A stretch of 64,000 nucleotides of DNA, from positions 52,484,828-52,548,827 of the forward strand of contig OY747713.1 in assembly GCA_963556495.2 (NCBI GenBank), written 5' to 3'. This DNA comes from Valencia hispanica (taxonomy: Eukaryota; Chordata; Actinopteri; Cyprinodontiformes; Valenciidae). Positions 34,505 through 43,851 of this stretch are shown here, piece after piece. Under the pieces are notes generated by a model. The model did not search any database and was not told the DNA's origin. It worked only from the letters and a program-made list of their open reading frames with translations. How positions within the stretch are numbered: position 1 is the first letter of the stretch; each line of letters begins with the position of its first letter. Position numbers and translations under genes: made by a program.

Positions 34505-35475
34505 CTCCCGGGGAAGTTCCGGCTCCGGTCCGTGAGCCCGTTCCGGCTCCGGTCCGTGAGCCCGTTCCGGCTCCGGTCCGTGAGCTCGTTCCAGCTCCAG
34601 ATCCTGAGCCCGTTCCAGTCCATGAGCCAGTCCCAGTCCATGAGCCCGTCCCAGTCCATGAGCCAGTCCCAGTGCATGAGCCAGTCCCAGTCCCAGTCCA
34701 TGAGCCTGTTCCAGCTCCAGAGCCAGTCTCGGCTTCCAACATTCCTGCAGTCTTCCTGGCCATCACTTTGGCTGCACTCCAGCGATGGACATTTCCCCAT
34801 GCGTCGCTGGAGCTCCCGGGGAGGGTCAGGGAGGACCCGTCCCCGTCGCTGAAGCTCCCAGGGAGGGTCAGGGAGGACCCGTCCCCGTCGCTGAAGCTCC
34901 CAGGGAGGGTCAGGGAGGACCCGTCCCCGTCGCTGGAACCTCCGTCTGAGGAGGCGTCCGAGCCTCCAGACTCTCCGTCTGGGGAGGCGTCCGAGCCTCC
35001 AGACCCTCCGTCTGGGGAGGCGTCCGAGCCTCCAGACCCTCCGTCTGGGGAGGCGTCCGAGCCTCCAGACCCTCCGTCTGGGGAGGCGTCCGAGCCTCCA
35101 GACTCTCTATGGCACTACCTGAACCTCAGAAAAGGACCTAAGGGCCGTCCGCCCGACCTCCAGGTCCTCAGGGGCCGCCGCCGGGGCCGTCCGCCCGACC
35201 TCCAGGTCCTCAGGGGCCGCCGCCGGGGCCGTCCGCCCGACCTCCAGGTCCTCAGGGGCCGAGGCCGTCCGCCCGACCTCCGTCCAGCCAGAGGACGCCG
35301 CCGGGGCCGTCCGCCCGACCTCCAGGTCCTCAGGGGCCGCCGCCGAGGCCGTCCGCCCGACCTCCGTCCGACCTCCGTCCAGCCAGAGGACGCCGCCGAG
35401 GCCGTCCGCCCGACCTCCGTCCAGCCAGAGGACGCCGCCGAGGCCGTCCGCCCGACCTCCAGGTCCTCAGGGGCC
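34505..35475 (+). repeat. Serial short tandem repeats encoding Pro-rich sequence
   Basis: Consecutive blocks: about 24-bp units around TTCCGGCTCCGGTCCGTGAG; 18-bp-like units around CCAGTCCCAGTCCATGAG; 42-bp units around GCTCCCAGGGAGGGTCAGG; 33-bp units around GAGGCGTCCGAGCCTCCAGA; and about 42-bp units around CCCGACCTCCAGGTCCTCAG. GC content is very high. Antisense ORFs in this block are shadows. Confidence 0.85.
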
Positions 35476-38047
35476 ACCACCGGGGCCGTCCGCCAGACTT
35501 CCAGGGGCGTACCCAAAGAGACTCGGGGCCCTCCTTCCGTGGGCCCCCTCCACCCACCCTGGCAAGGGTGCTTGTTTTTTTTTCTCTTCCCTTTCGTTTT
35601 CACTCTTTCCACGGTGTCTGGAATCCACCTTTAAAGGGGGGGGTCCTGTCACGCTGCCCTATTCCTGCCTCATTGTCTTCACCTGTCTGTCTCATCATCC
35701 ACACCTGATCCTACTCACCTCCTGCCTTTAAGACTCCTCACTTCCTTTCACTCCCAGCCGGATCATCCATCCTTCATCCTTCCTCCTAGTCCTCCTTCCT
35801 CCTAGTCCTCTGTTGTCTTCATCCCCATGGTGTGTCGTCTTCCTGCCTCTTCGTTCCAGCCCGATGTCCAGTGTCTCCGTTCACCACCATCATCACGATC
35901 TCCTCACTTTAATAAACATCCTGCACCTTCCTTCAGCGAGTGCGTTTGGGTCCATTCTCCACACACACCTCGTGACAGTTACTTCCTCATTGCGTTTGGC
36001 ATTAGATAGTGTAGCCCCCTTAAAAAAGAAAGTGGCTAGCCATAGGAGGCTGACTCCTTGGTTTAACGCAGAGTTGCATACTTTAAAGCAGAATACTAGG
36101 AAGTTGGAGACAAAATGGCACTCTACACACCTAGAGGATTCCTATTTAACCTGGAATAACAGTCTATTGCTGTATAAAAAGACCCTTCGACAAGCTAGAA
36201 CAGCATATTTTTCATCATTAATAGAGGCGAATAAAAACAATCCTAGGTTTCTTTTTAGTACAGTTGCCAAACTTGCACAGAGTCATAGCTCTGTTGAGCC
36301 AACTATTCCCCCAGCTCTTAGCAGTGATGATTTTATGGGATGATTTTATGGGATTCTTCATAAATAAAATTAATTCTATTAAAAATAAAATCATTGGCAT
36401 CCTCCCAAACATGATTACTTCTTCCTCAGTAAATGAGGCAGTATCGGAAAGAACTGTAGATCCTCAGTTGTGCTTAGGCTGTTTTGATTCAGTCGAGCTT
36501 TCGGAATTATCAAAAATATTAGCCTCATCTAAACCTTCAACTTGTATGTTGGACCCAATTCCAACCAAATTATTTAAAGAAGTGTTCCATTTGGTTCCTG
36601 GCCCCATTTTGGATATGATGAATCTATCCTTAGTAAACGGATACGTACCACAGGAATTTAAAATAGCTGTAATTAAACCTTTACTCAAGAAACCTTCCCT
36701 TGATCAAGATGACTTAGTGAATTACAGGCCTATATCTAACCTTCCTTTCTTATCCAAAGTCCTTGAGAAAATTGTTGCTAATCAAGTCTGTGAGCATTTA
36801 AACAATAACGAGCTGTTTGAAGAGTTTCAGTCAGGTTTTAGAGCTCATCATAGCACTGAAACAGCACTGGTGAAGGTTACTAATGATATTCTCATGGCCT
36901 CAGATAATGGACTTGTGTCTGTTCTGGTTTTGTTAGATCTCAGTGCTGCTTTTGACACAGTCGATCATAATATTCTCTTAGAAAGGCTTGAACATGTTGC
37001 AGGGATCAAAGGAACAGCACTAGGCTGGTTTAAATCATATTTGTCTGATAGATTCCAGTTTGTTCATCTAAATGATAAATCTTCTTCACTCTCAAGGGTT
37101 ACTTGTGGAGTTCCACAGGGTTCTGTGCTTGGACCAATTCTGTTCACCATATATATGCTCCCAATTGGTAGAATCATTAGACAGCATGGGATAAATTTCC
37201 ACAGCTATGCAGATGATACACAACTATATTTATCCATAAATCCTGATGAACCCAGTCAGTTAGGTAGATTACAGGCATGTCTGGAAGACATAAAAACATG
37301 GATGACCCTAAACTTTTTGCTTTTAAATTCTGACAAAACAGAAGTTGCTGTCTTTGGACCAGAAGTTCTTAAACTGATTAGTCAATCACTTCATCTGGAT
37401 GGCATTAAATTGGCCCCCAGTAATAACGTTAAGAACCTCGGCGTTATTTTTGACCGAGACTTGACATTTAAATCCCATATTAAACAGGTTTCTAGGATTT
37501 CTTTCTTTCACCTCCGGAACATTGCTAAAATTAGAAACATCCTGTCCAGGAGTGATGCTGAGAAACTAGTCCATGCATTTGTTACCTCAAGGCTGGACTA
37601 CTGTAATTCTTTACTATCAGGTAGTCCACAAAATGCCATTAAAAGCCTTCAGTTGATCCAAAATGCGGCAGCAAGAGTTCTGATGAATATTAAAAAGAGA
37701 GATCACATTTCTCCTGTTTTAGCTTCCCTTCATTGGCTCCCTGTTAAATCCAGAATAGAATTTAAGATCATTCTTCTTACATACAAAGCCCTTAATAATC
37801 AAGCTCCATCATACATCAGAGATCTAATTGTTCCTTATGTTCCTAACAGAGCCCTTCGCTCTCAGACTGCAGTTTTACTTGTAATTCCTAGGATTTCTAA
37901 AAGTAGAATGGGAGTCAGATCTTTTAGTTATCAGGCTCCTCTCCTGTGGAACCAGCTCCCAGCTTTAGTCCGTGAGGCAGACACTCTGTTTACTTTTAAG
38001 GCCAGGCTTAAAACTTTCCTTTTTGATAAAGCTTATAGTTAGAGTGG

Positions 38048-38550
38048 CTTAGGTCATCCTGAGCTATCTCTGTAGTTATGCTGCTATAGGCTTAGACCGC
38101 TGGAGGACAGACTTACCAATTTTCTTCACTCTGCTACTTCCTTTTCTCCTACGACTAAGCACAGTTCGTTCTCTCCAATCTATCCTCTGCTCTCTCCTTC
38201 AGGCCTCCGCTCTGCAGCGTCACTCAAGTACTGCATCTAACGTCACTAATCCTTTAAAGGGGCAGTGACATGAATTTTCTGTCAGCATACTTTTAATCTT
38301 AAACAGTAAATTGTTGTATTAACATTAACATGTTTAGCTCTGATGAATAAATTACATTAAATGAATCACTTAACTTTCAAACTTATTTATGCAGCTTTTA
38401 AACTATTTATTCTTATTTATGTCATTTTTACATGGGTTACACTTAGGTCATCCTGAGCTATCTCTGTAGTTATGCTGCTATAGGCTTAGACTGCTGGAGG
38501 ACAGACTTACCAATTTTCTTCACTCTGCTACTTCCTTTTCTCCTACGACT
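38048..38550 (+). repeat. Chimeric L2 3' UTR: 109-bp duplication around an inverted LTR fragment
   Basis: L2 sequence CTTAGGTCATCC...CCTACGACT occurs at 38,048-38,156 and again at 38,442-38,550. Between them (38,157-38,441) is the reverse complement of the first 285 bases of the gypsy LTR seen at 55,423. The LTR/L2 junction, TTACA next to CTTAGGTC, is the same as the one at 55,422/55,423. Confidence 0.85.
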
Positions 38551-39152
38551 CTCCAGTTGTATTACAGTACATTCTGTTATTTCGACTGTTAACTTTGTTT
38601 TCTCTCAGTGTTTTTCTCTCCATAGAAGATATACCTGGTCTGGTATCCTGCTTGGCTGCAATGCCCTGTTGGACGGGGGGCATCGACTGGGATGATCCTC
38701 CCAGTAACTGAACATCCACTGTGTCCTGTTATTAACTTTTTACTTTCTGTAACATAGAAAGTTCTCTTATATCAGATCTTCTGTTCCTTCTGTGTTTCTG
38801 CTCTGTCTTCTCAAACCCCCAGACGGTCGTGGCAGATGGCCGCTCCTACTGAGCCTGGTTCTGTTGGAGGTTTCTTCCTGTTAAAGGGGAGTTTTTCCTC
38901 TCCACCGTCGCAACATGCTTGCTCAGTATGAGGGATTGCTGAAGGATTGCTGTGGTTGGAAAGTCTGCATCAATGGGGCCCAACCTCACGCCAATGACTG
39001 ACGCAATCTGCTGGGATTCCTTTAATAGGAAACTTTTTAACTGATTGGAATGTTTGTATAAATGTATTGAAATGACTTCTTGTTAAGTGCCTTGAGATGA
39101 CATCTGTTGTGAATTGGCGCTTTATAAATAAACTGAATTGAATTGAATTGAA

Positions 39153-39739
39153 ATGTCATCATTGTCATGCAGTGCGAGTGGAGGAGAGGGTGAGAGCACA
39201 TCCATGATTGTTCCAGTTTGGATCTCATCATCCAATGCTCCTGATTCTGAACTCCTAGCCTACGCCTTATTAGACACTCAAAGCAGTCATACATTTGTTG
39301 ATCAGGAAATATGTGAAAGGTTGCAGGTAGTGTCAGAGCCTGTCAAACTAAAGCTCTCTACAATGATGGGAAAATACTCCATTGTGCAGAGTCAGAGAGT
39401 GAGTGGACTCAGAGTCAGAGCTTTCTCGACAGGAAGTCTTATAGAGCTGCCTCCTGCTTATACCAGGGATTTCATTCCACTCGAACGCTCACACATTCCC
39501 ACCTGCCAAACGGCCAATAAATGGAAGCACCTCACATCATAGCTCATGAGATGCCCTCACTAATGGATTGTGGAGTAGGACTTCTTGTCGGCTATGATTG
39601 CTCCAGAGCTCTCGTACCTCATAGAGTAATTACAGGGCAAGACACAGAGCCTTATGCCATAAAAACTGACTTGGGGTGGAGCATAGTTGGAAGTGCCCCT
39701 CGACGCATTAACTCCAAGGAAGTAACAGGCCTTTGTTAA
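39153..39739 (+). pseudogene. BEL protease and start of pol, frameshifted
   Basis: The aspartic-protease-like segment has YALLDTQSSHTFVDQEIC, the D-T/S-type active-site region of BEL/Pao proteases. The frame at 39,153-39,542 slips by one base near 39,530 into a second frame (HIIAHEMPSLMDCGVGLLVG and DLGWSIVG), which ends at TAA 39,737-39,739. That second frame is the frame of the main pol ORF, so only this stop separates them. Confidence 0.82.
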
Positions 39740-39910
39740 CACATATCTGTCAGGGAAGTCCCGTCTGTAACACCAACAGCTGTCATTAGGGCTCTCAAAG
39801 CAGACTTTGCAGACACCTCCCCCAAAGAAAAGAGCATATCCCAAGAGGATATACGATTTCTGGAAATCTTAAAAGGAACAATACATGAGAATGAAAGAGG
39901 TCACATTGAA

Positions 39911-42900
39911 ATGCCCCTTCCCTTCAAGGCACAACCTGATCTTCCAGACAATAAAAGGCTGGCCTTGGTGCGGTTAAAGCACCTTAAAAAGAAAATGGAC
40001 AAAATTCCTAAATTTAGGAATGATTATGTAAAGTTCATGGAAAATGTTCTCAGAGAAGGAGAAGCTGAAAGAGCAGAGGAGGAACCAAAAGAGGGATGTT
40101 CATGGTATATCCCTCATCAAGGAGTTTACCACCCTAGGAAACCAGAGAAGATCAGGGTAGTATTTGATTGCTCTGCAAAATATGAAGGAACTGCACTGAA
40201 TGACCATCTTTTGACAGGGCCTGATCTGACTAATGGACTTACTGGGGTCCTCTGCAGGTTCCGCAAACATCCTGTAGCGGTCATGTGTGACGTAGAAAGA
40301 ATGTTTCACAGATTCCATGTTAACAAGGAAGACAGGGACTATTTACGCTTCCTGTGGTGGGAAGATGGAGATACAGACTCAGAACCTAAAGAGTATCGTA
40401 TGACGGTTCACCTTTTCAGAGCCTCCTCATCTCCAGGCTGTGCTAACTATGGTTTAAAGCATCTAGCCACCCAAAGTGAAAGCCAACACCCCTCTGCAGC
40501 CAACTTCATTAAAAAACATTTCTATGTAGATGATGGCCTTATCAGTCTGGATTCTGTTGATGAGGCAATCAGTCTGGTCAGAGAGGCAAAAATGGTCTGT
40601 GCTAAAGGAAAGCTGCGCCTACACAAATTCATATCCAACAGTCGAGAAGTGCTTGAGTCCATCTGTCCTACTGAGCGTGCTGTTGGGGTGAAGGATGTGG
40701 ACCTCAACTACAAAGACCTGCCTGTTCAAGGTGCTGTAGGAGTAAGCTGGAATGTAGAAAAATACACCTTCTCTTTTAAAGTTACACTGGATGAGAAACC
40801 AGCAACACGACGTGGAATTCTCTCTGTGGTATCTTCTGTGTATGACCCGTTAGGGTTTTTAGCCCCATTCATCCTGCAAGGGAAAAGAGTGCTACAGGAG
40901 ATGTGTCAGAGGGGAGTCAGTTGGGACGAGCCACTACCACATGATTTGAAACCAAGGTGGGAGAGTTGGTTGAGTGACTTAAAAAATCTGGAAATAGTTA
41001 AAATTCCAAGATGCTTCCTGCCCAAAAACTTTGGAAAAGTTGTGGAAGTGGAATTGCATCACTTTTCAGACACAAGCAATCTTGGCTATGGGCAGTGCTC
41101 TTATATCAGACTGGTGGGTGAAGCTAAAGTTCACTGCACGTTAGTCATTGGGAAAGCAAGAGTTGCACCTATGAAAATAGTCACCATTCCAAGACTCGAG
41201 TTAACTGCAGCAGTGGTCTCAGCAGCTGTAAGCGATACTCTAAGGAATGAGTTGGAACTCATGATTGACAGAGAATACTTCTGGAAAGACTCACAGGTTG
41301 TCCTAGGTTACATCAATAATGAAGCTCGAAGATTCCATGTCTTCGTTGCTAACCGTGTCCAGAGGATTCGAGACACCACTGACCCAAAACAGTGGAACTA
41401 TGTTGACACTGAAGAGAATCCGGCAGATCATGCCACTAGGGGCCTGAAGTTAGCAGAGCTGGTTAAGTCAAACTGGTTCTCAGGGCCCAAGTTCCTGTGG
41501 GTAAGGAAGGTAGTAGCTCATGAAGGAACTTCTGAACTACTTGTCGGAGATCCTGAGGTCAAAACAACTCAAGTGTTAAAAACCGAGGTGACCAGGCAAG
41601 AGGATTTTCTACAGCGCCTAGCAAGAATATCAAAATGGACCACCCTGGTGAACGTGATTGCAAGGATCCAGCGGCTAACCGGCAAGACTAAAAGTACAGA
41701 TCCTTTAAATGTGGAAGAGAGAAGGAAAGCCATATACACTCTTATCCGGCTGGCGCAGCAGAAGGCATTTGAAGAAGAGTTGAACATACTCAGCCAAAAA
41801 TCTGGAAAGCTGCCATGTAATCATCGGCTGAACCAGCTTGATCCCTTTCTACATCATGGTGTGATGAGGGTGGTAGGAAGGCTGAAGAGAGCCTCAGTGC
41901 CCTTTGACCTACGACACCCTGTAATCCTCCCAAGAGATGGGTTGATTACACGCCTCATTCTTGCGCATCAACATGAGAAAATCCAACACCAAGGCAGGGG
42001 ACATACATTAAATGAACTTCGCGCCAGTGGTTACTGGATTGTTGGTGGAAGCAAGGCAGTGGCTCAGTACATTCGGCAATGTGTCCTATGTAATAGAACT
42101 CGTGGCCTGCCAGAAGAACAGCGTATGGCAGATCTTCCAAGTGATCGTGTTGAGCCCTCACCACCATTCACTTACTGTGGTATGGACTGTTTTGGTCCAT
42201 TCCATACAAAGCAAGGCCAAAAAGAACAAAAACGTTATGGCCTTCTCTTTACCTGTCTATGCTCCAGAGGGATTCACATCGAGATGTTAGAAGATATGAC
42301 AACGGATGCCTTCATTAACGCTTTACGATGTTTTATAGCAATCCGTGGAGCAGTTAGGCATATTAGGTCAGATCAAGGGTCAAACTTTGTGGGGGCTAAA
42401 AATGAAATGCGAAGAGCCCTTACAGAGATGGATCAAGAGAGAGTTGCTACCTTTTTGGCAGATAAACAGTGTGACTTCTGCATGAACGTCCCAGACTCCA
42501 GTCATGTTGGAGGCATATGGGAGCGGCAGATAAGAACGGTCCGGAGTGTACTCGTCTCAGTTCTTGCCCAGAGCGCTGGAAGGTTGGACGACTCATCTCT
42601 TAGGACATTTTTCTTTGAAGTGATGTCCATTGTAAATAACCGACCTCTTTCAGTCGACACCATTAGTGATCCAAACAGTCTGGAGCCACTAACACCCAAT
42701 CATCTCCTCACCATGAAATCTTCTGTTCCGCTGCCCCCTCCTGGCAGGTTCATTGAGGTTGACTTGTATGCTAGAAAGAGATGGAGACGGGTTCAATACC
42801 TTTCTGAGCAATTTTGGAACAGATGGAGAAAGGAATATCTCAGCAACGTCATTCTCAGGCAGCGATGGCATACACCTCGACGAAATGTGCAAGTTGGCGA

Positions 42901-43111
42901 TATTGTGATCATCAAGGAGGAACATGTTCCTCGTAACAGATGGAAACTTGCCAGGGTTCTTGAAGCACATGAGGATGATGATGGACTGGTCAGAAAGGCC
43001 CTTATTCAGTTAGGAGAGAGGAATTTAGGAATAGGTGGTGAACGCATTACTAAACCATCCATTGTTGAGCGACCCATACAGAAACTGGTTGTCCTTGTGA
43101 AAAGCAGTTGA
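39911..43111 (+). CDS. BEL/Pao pol: reverse transcriptase, RNase H, integrase
   Basis: 1066 residues, open throughout. The reverse transcriptase has VFDCSAKYEG (near 85) and the FYVDDGLIS active site (near 205). BEL-type RNase H follows from about 380 (HHFSDTSNLGYG). The integrase zinc region is near 665-735 (HQHEKIQHQGR...CVLCNRT). Catalytic residues sit in GMDCFGPF (near 757), RSDQGSNF (near 820) and GGIWERQIR (near 866). The C-terminal domain has GDIVIIKEEHVPRNRWKL (near 1000). The ATG is internal to the pol frame; coding continues upstream to the stop at 39,739. The enzyme domains look intact although the element as a whole is disabled. Confidence 0.93.
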   Translation: MPLPFKAQPDLPDNKRLALVRLKHLKKKMDKIPKFRNDYVKFMENVLREGEAERAEEEPKEGCSWYIPHQGVYHPRKPEKIRVVFDCSAKYEGTALNDHLLTGPDLTNGLTGVLCRFRKHPVAVMCDVERMFHRFHVNKEDRDYLRFLWWEDGDTDSEPKEYRMTVHLFRASSSPGCANYGLKHLATQSESQHPSAANFIKKHFYVDDGLISLDSVDEAISLVREAKMVCAKGKLRLHKFISNSREVLESICPTERAVGVKDVDLNYKDLPVQGAVGVSWNVEKYTFSFKVTLDEKPATRRGILSVVSSVYDPLGFLAPFILQGKRVLQEMCQRGVSWDEPLPHDLKPRWESWLSDLKNLEIVKIPRCFLPKNFGKVVEVELHHFSDTSNLGYGQCSYIRLVGEAKVHCTLVIGKARVAPMKIVTIPRLELTAAVVSAAVSDTLRNELELMIDREYFWKDSQVVLGYINNEARRFHVFVANRVQRIRDTTDPKQWNYVDTEENPADHATRGLKLAELVKSNWFSGPKFLWVRKVVAHEGTSELLVGDPEVKTTQVLKTEVTRQEDFLQRLARISKWTTLVNVIARIQRLTGKTKSTDPLNVEERRKAIYTLIRLAQQKAFEEELNILSQKSGKLPCNHRLNQLDPFLHHGVMRVVGRLKRASVPFDLRHPVILPRDGLITRLILAHQHEKIQHQGRGHTLNELRASGYWIVGGSKAVAQYIRQCVLCNRTRGLPEEQRMADLPSDRVEPSPPFTYCGMDCFGPFHTKQGQKEQKRYGLLFTCLCSRGIHIEMLEDMTTDAFINALRCFIAIRGAVRHIRSDQGSNFVGAKNEMRRALTEMDQERVATFLADKQCDFCMNVPDSSHVGGIWERQIRTVRSVLVSVLAQSAGRLDDSSLRTFFFEVMSIVNNRPLSVDTISDPNSLEPLTPNHLLTMKSSVPLPPPGRFIEVDLYARKRWRRVQYLSEQFWNRWRKEYLSNVILRQRWHTPRRNVQVGDIVIIKEEHVPRNRWKLARVLEAHEDDDGLVRKALIQLGERNLGIGGERITKPSIVERPIQKLVVLVKSS

Positions 43112-43320
43112 CGTCCTTTCCCATAGGTCATTAGCTTATTTTACAGGTTATAAACTTCATGTATGTAAAACTGTTATTGTCCTTTTATTGAACCATTTAT
43201 TATTGCTCAGTCAGCTGTTACAGGATACGGAAATTCCCATTGATTATTTCATACAGAAGGCTCAGAATATGTGTGTTTTTTCATTGAGTTATTAATCAAT
43301 CAAAGGTAATTTGGTGGGAG

Positions 43321-43752
43321 TGTAGCTGACGGAGTCCAGCGCTGTTCGACATAATGTTTAGATGTTGGCATGGCAACGCCGGAAGTCTGCGCTTGCCCGG
43401 AAGTTGTTAATTTGTGCCAAAAGAGACCTAAAAGTAATGAGCGAAAAGTAATGGTGGAGACATCCAGAGTTCTGTTCCTGCTGAAAATTCTACTAGTGGT
43501 CTACCAGGCGAACACGGTAATGTTGTTAAGCTATATGTCATAAAAATGTGGGTTCTCAATGAGTATTGGAAACAAAATTAGTGGTTTGCTGAGTATTTGT
43601 TATTAGAAAGTGCTCCGCCTGTGATTATCTGAACAAGATATTGAAAGTTTTATTTTTGTCCTTCAGTTTTCACGGTGTTTCATGGTTTGTTCAATAAAGA
43701 AAACCAATGCATCAGTAAGAAGCGTGGATCTTTTTGGACCAGAGTAGTTACA
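43321..43752 (+). repeat. BEL 3' LTR
   Basis: 432 bp, starting after the purine-rich GGTGGGAG and ending GTTACA next to the duplication CTAAT. Confidence 0.93.
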
Positions 43753-43765
43753 CTAATTCTCTTAC

Positions 43766-43851
43766 CTGTCCTCCATCTTGCCATGCTCAATTTGTTCCAC
43801 TAGCTCAGCTCTGGTTAGCGCTTTCATCTTTTCCAATGCATTTATTGATGC
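43766..43851 (-). CDS. Internal exon of an unidentified minus-strand gene
   Basis: On the minus strand, an acceptor (TTTATGTAACACAG with a CTAAT branch-point-like motif upstream) leads into 28 codons, ASINALEKMKALTRAELVEQ then IEHGKMED, and a donor CAG/GTAAGA. The sequence is helical and charged. I do not recognise the family, and partner exons were not identified. The BEL insertion site is only 8 bases beyond the GTAAGA donor, inside the following intron. Confidence 0.5.

Larger units (their letters stand above)
33632..35977 (+). mobile_element. Non-autonomous LTR retrotransposon, pol-less, nested in L2
   Basis: Two 331-bp LTRs (33,632-33,962 and 35,647-35,977) begin TGTCACGCTG and end GTGACA. 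They are flanked by the 5-bp target duplication GTTAC (33,627-33,631 and 35,978-35,982). A polypurine tract, AAAGGGGGGGG, sits just before the 3' LTR. I see one LTR difference, so the insertion is very recent. The internal 1.7 kb encodes a gag-like start and a long Pro-rich repeat region but no protease, reverse transcriptase or integrase. It must use another element's machinery, probably Ty3/gypsy-like. Confidence 0.9.
32682..38042 (+). pseudogene. L2 ORF2: endonuclease-reverse transcriptase, split by an LTR element
   Basis: The endonuclease runs from [12 protein letters not shown] at 32,682, with [18 protein letters not shown] and [11 protein letters not shown], to the LTR insertion at 33,632. 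The frame resumes after 35,977 with LALDSVAPLKKK and ends near 36,340. There, a 13-bp tandem duplication (ATGATTTTATGGG twice, about 36,327-36,352) shifts the frame. The reverse transcriptase continues to 38,042: YRPISNLPFLSKVLEKI, DLSAAFDTVDH, CGVPQGSVLGPILFTIYMLP, FHSYADDTQLYLS with the YADD site, and the C-terminal WNQLPALVREADTL. Apart from the insertion and the duplication it looks intact, so inactivation is recent. Confidence 0.92.
31434..39150 (+). mobile_element. L2/Maui-clade LINE, near full length, inserted in BEL
   Basis: About 5.4 kb of L2 once the nested LTR element is set aside: a 5' UTR (about 31,434-31,703), ORF1, ORF2 and a long 3' UTR ending GCGCTTTATAAATAAACTG and TGAATTG repeats at 39,150. 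BEL coding sequence resumes directly after. The exact 5' boundary and any target duplication are not clear. Several other L2 pieces in this window align to it. Confidence 0.9.
29716..43752 (+). mobile_element. BEL/Pao LTR retrotransposon (host of nested insertions)
   Basis: LTRs at 29,716-30,144 and 43,321-43,752 both begin TGTAGCTGA and end GTTACA, with the 5-bp target duplication CTAAT at 29,711-29,715 and 43,753-43,757. The LTRs differ at roughly 14 sites plus a small indel, about 3%. Internal sequence includes a gag zinc-knuckle remnant, protease and pol in BEL/Pao order. The L2 insertion lies between the gag and protease parts. Most of gag is absent, and protease and pol carry a frameshift and a stop, so it is not autonomous. 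Confidence 0.93.

Noticed and set aside
34264..35652. Several antisense ORFs (178, 165 and 106 codons)
   Set aside because: They are shadows of GC-rich tandem repeats in the LTR element, with low-complexity products.
39911..43111. Retroviral or host reverse-transcriptase gene
   Set aside because: Domain order, motifs, LTRs and a 5-bp duplication identify a BEL/Pao retrotransposon; no envelope gene is seen.
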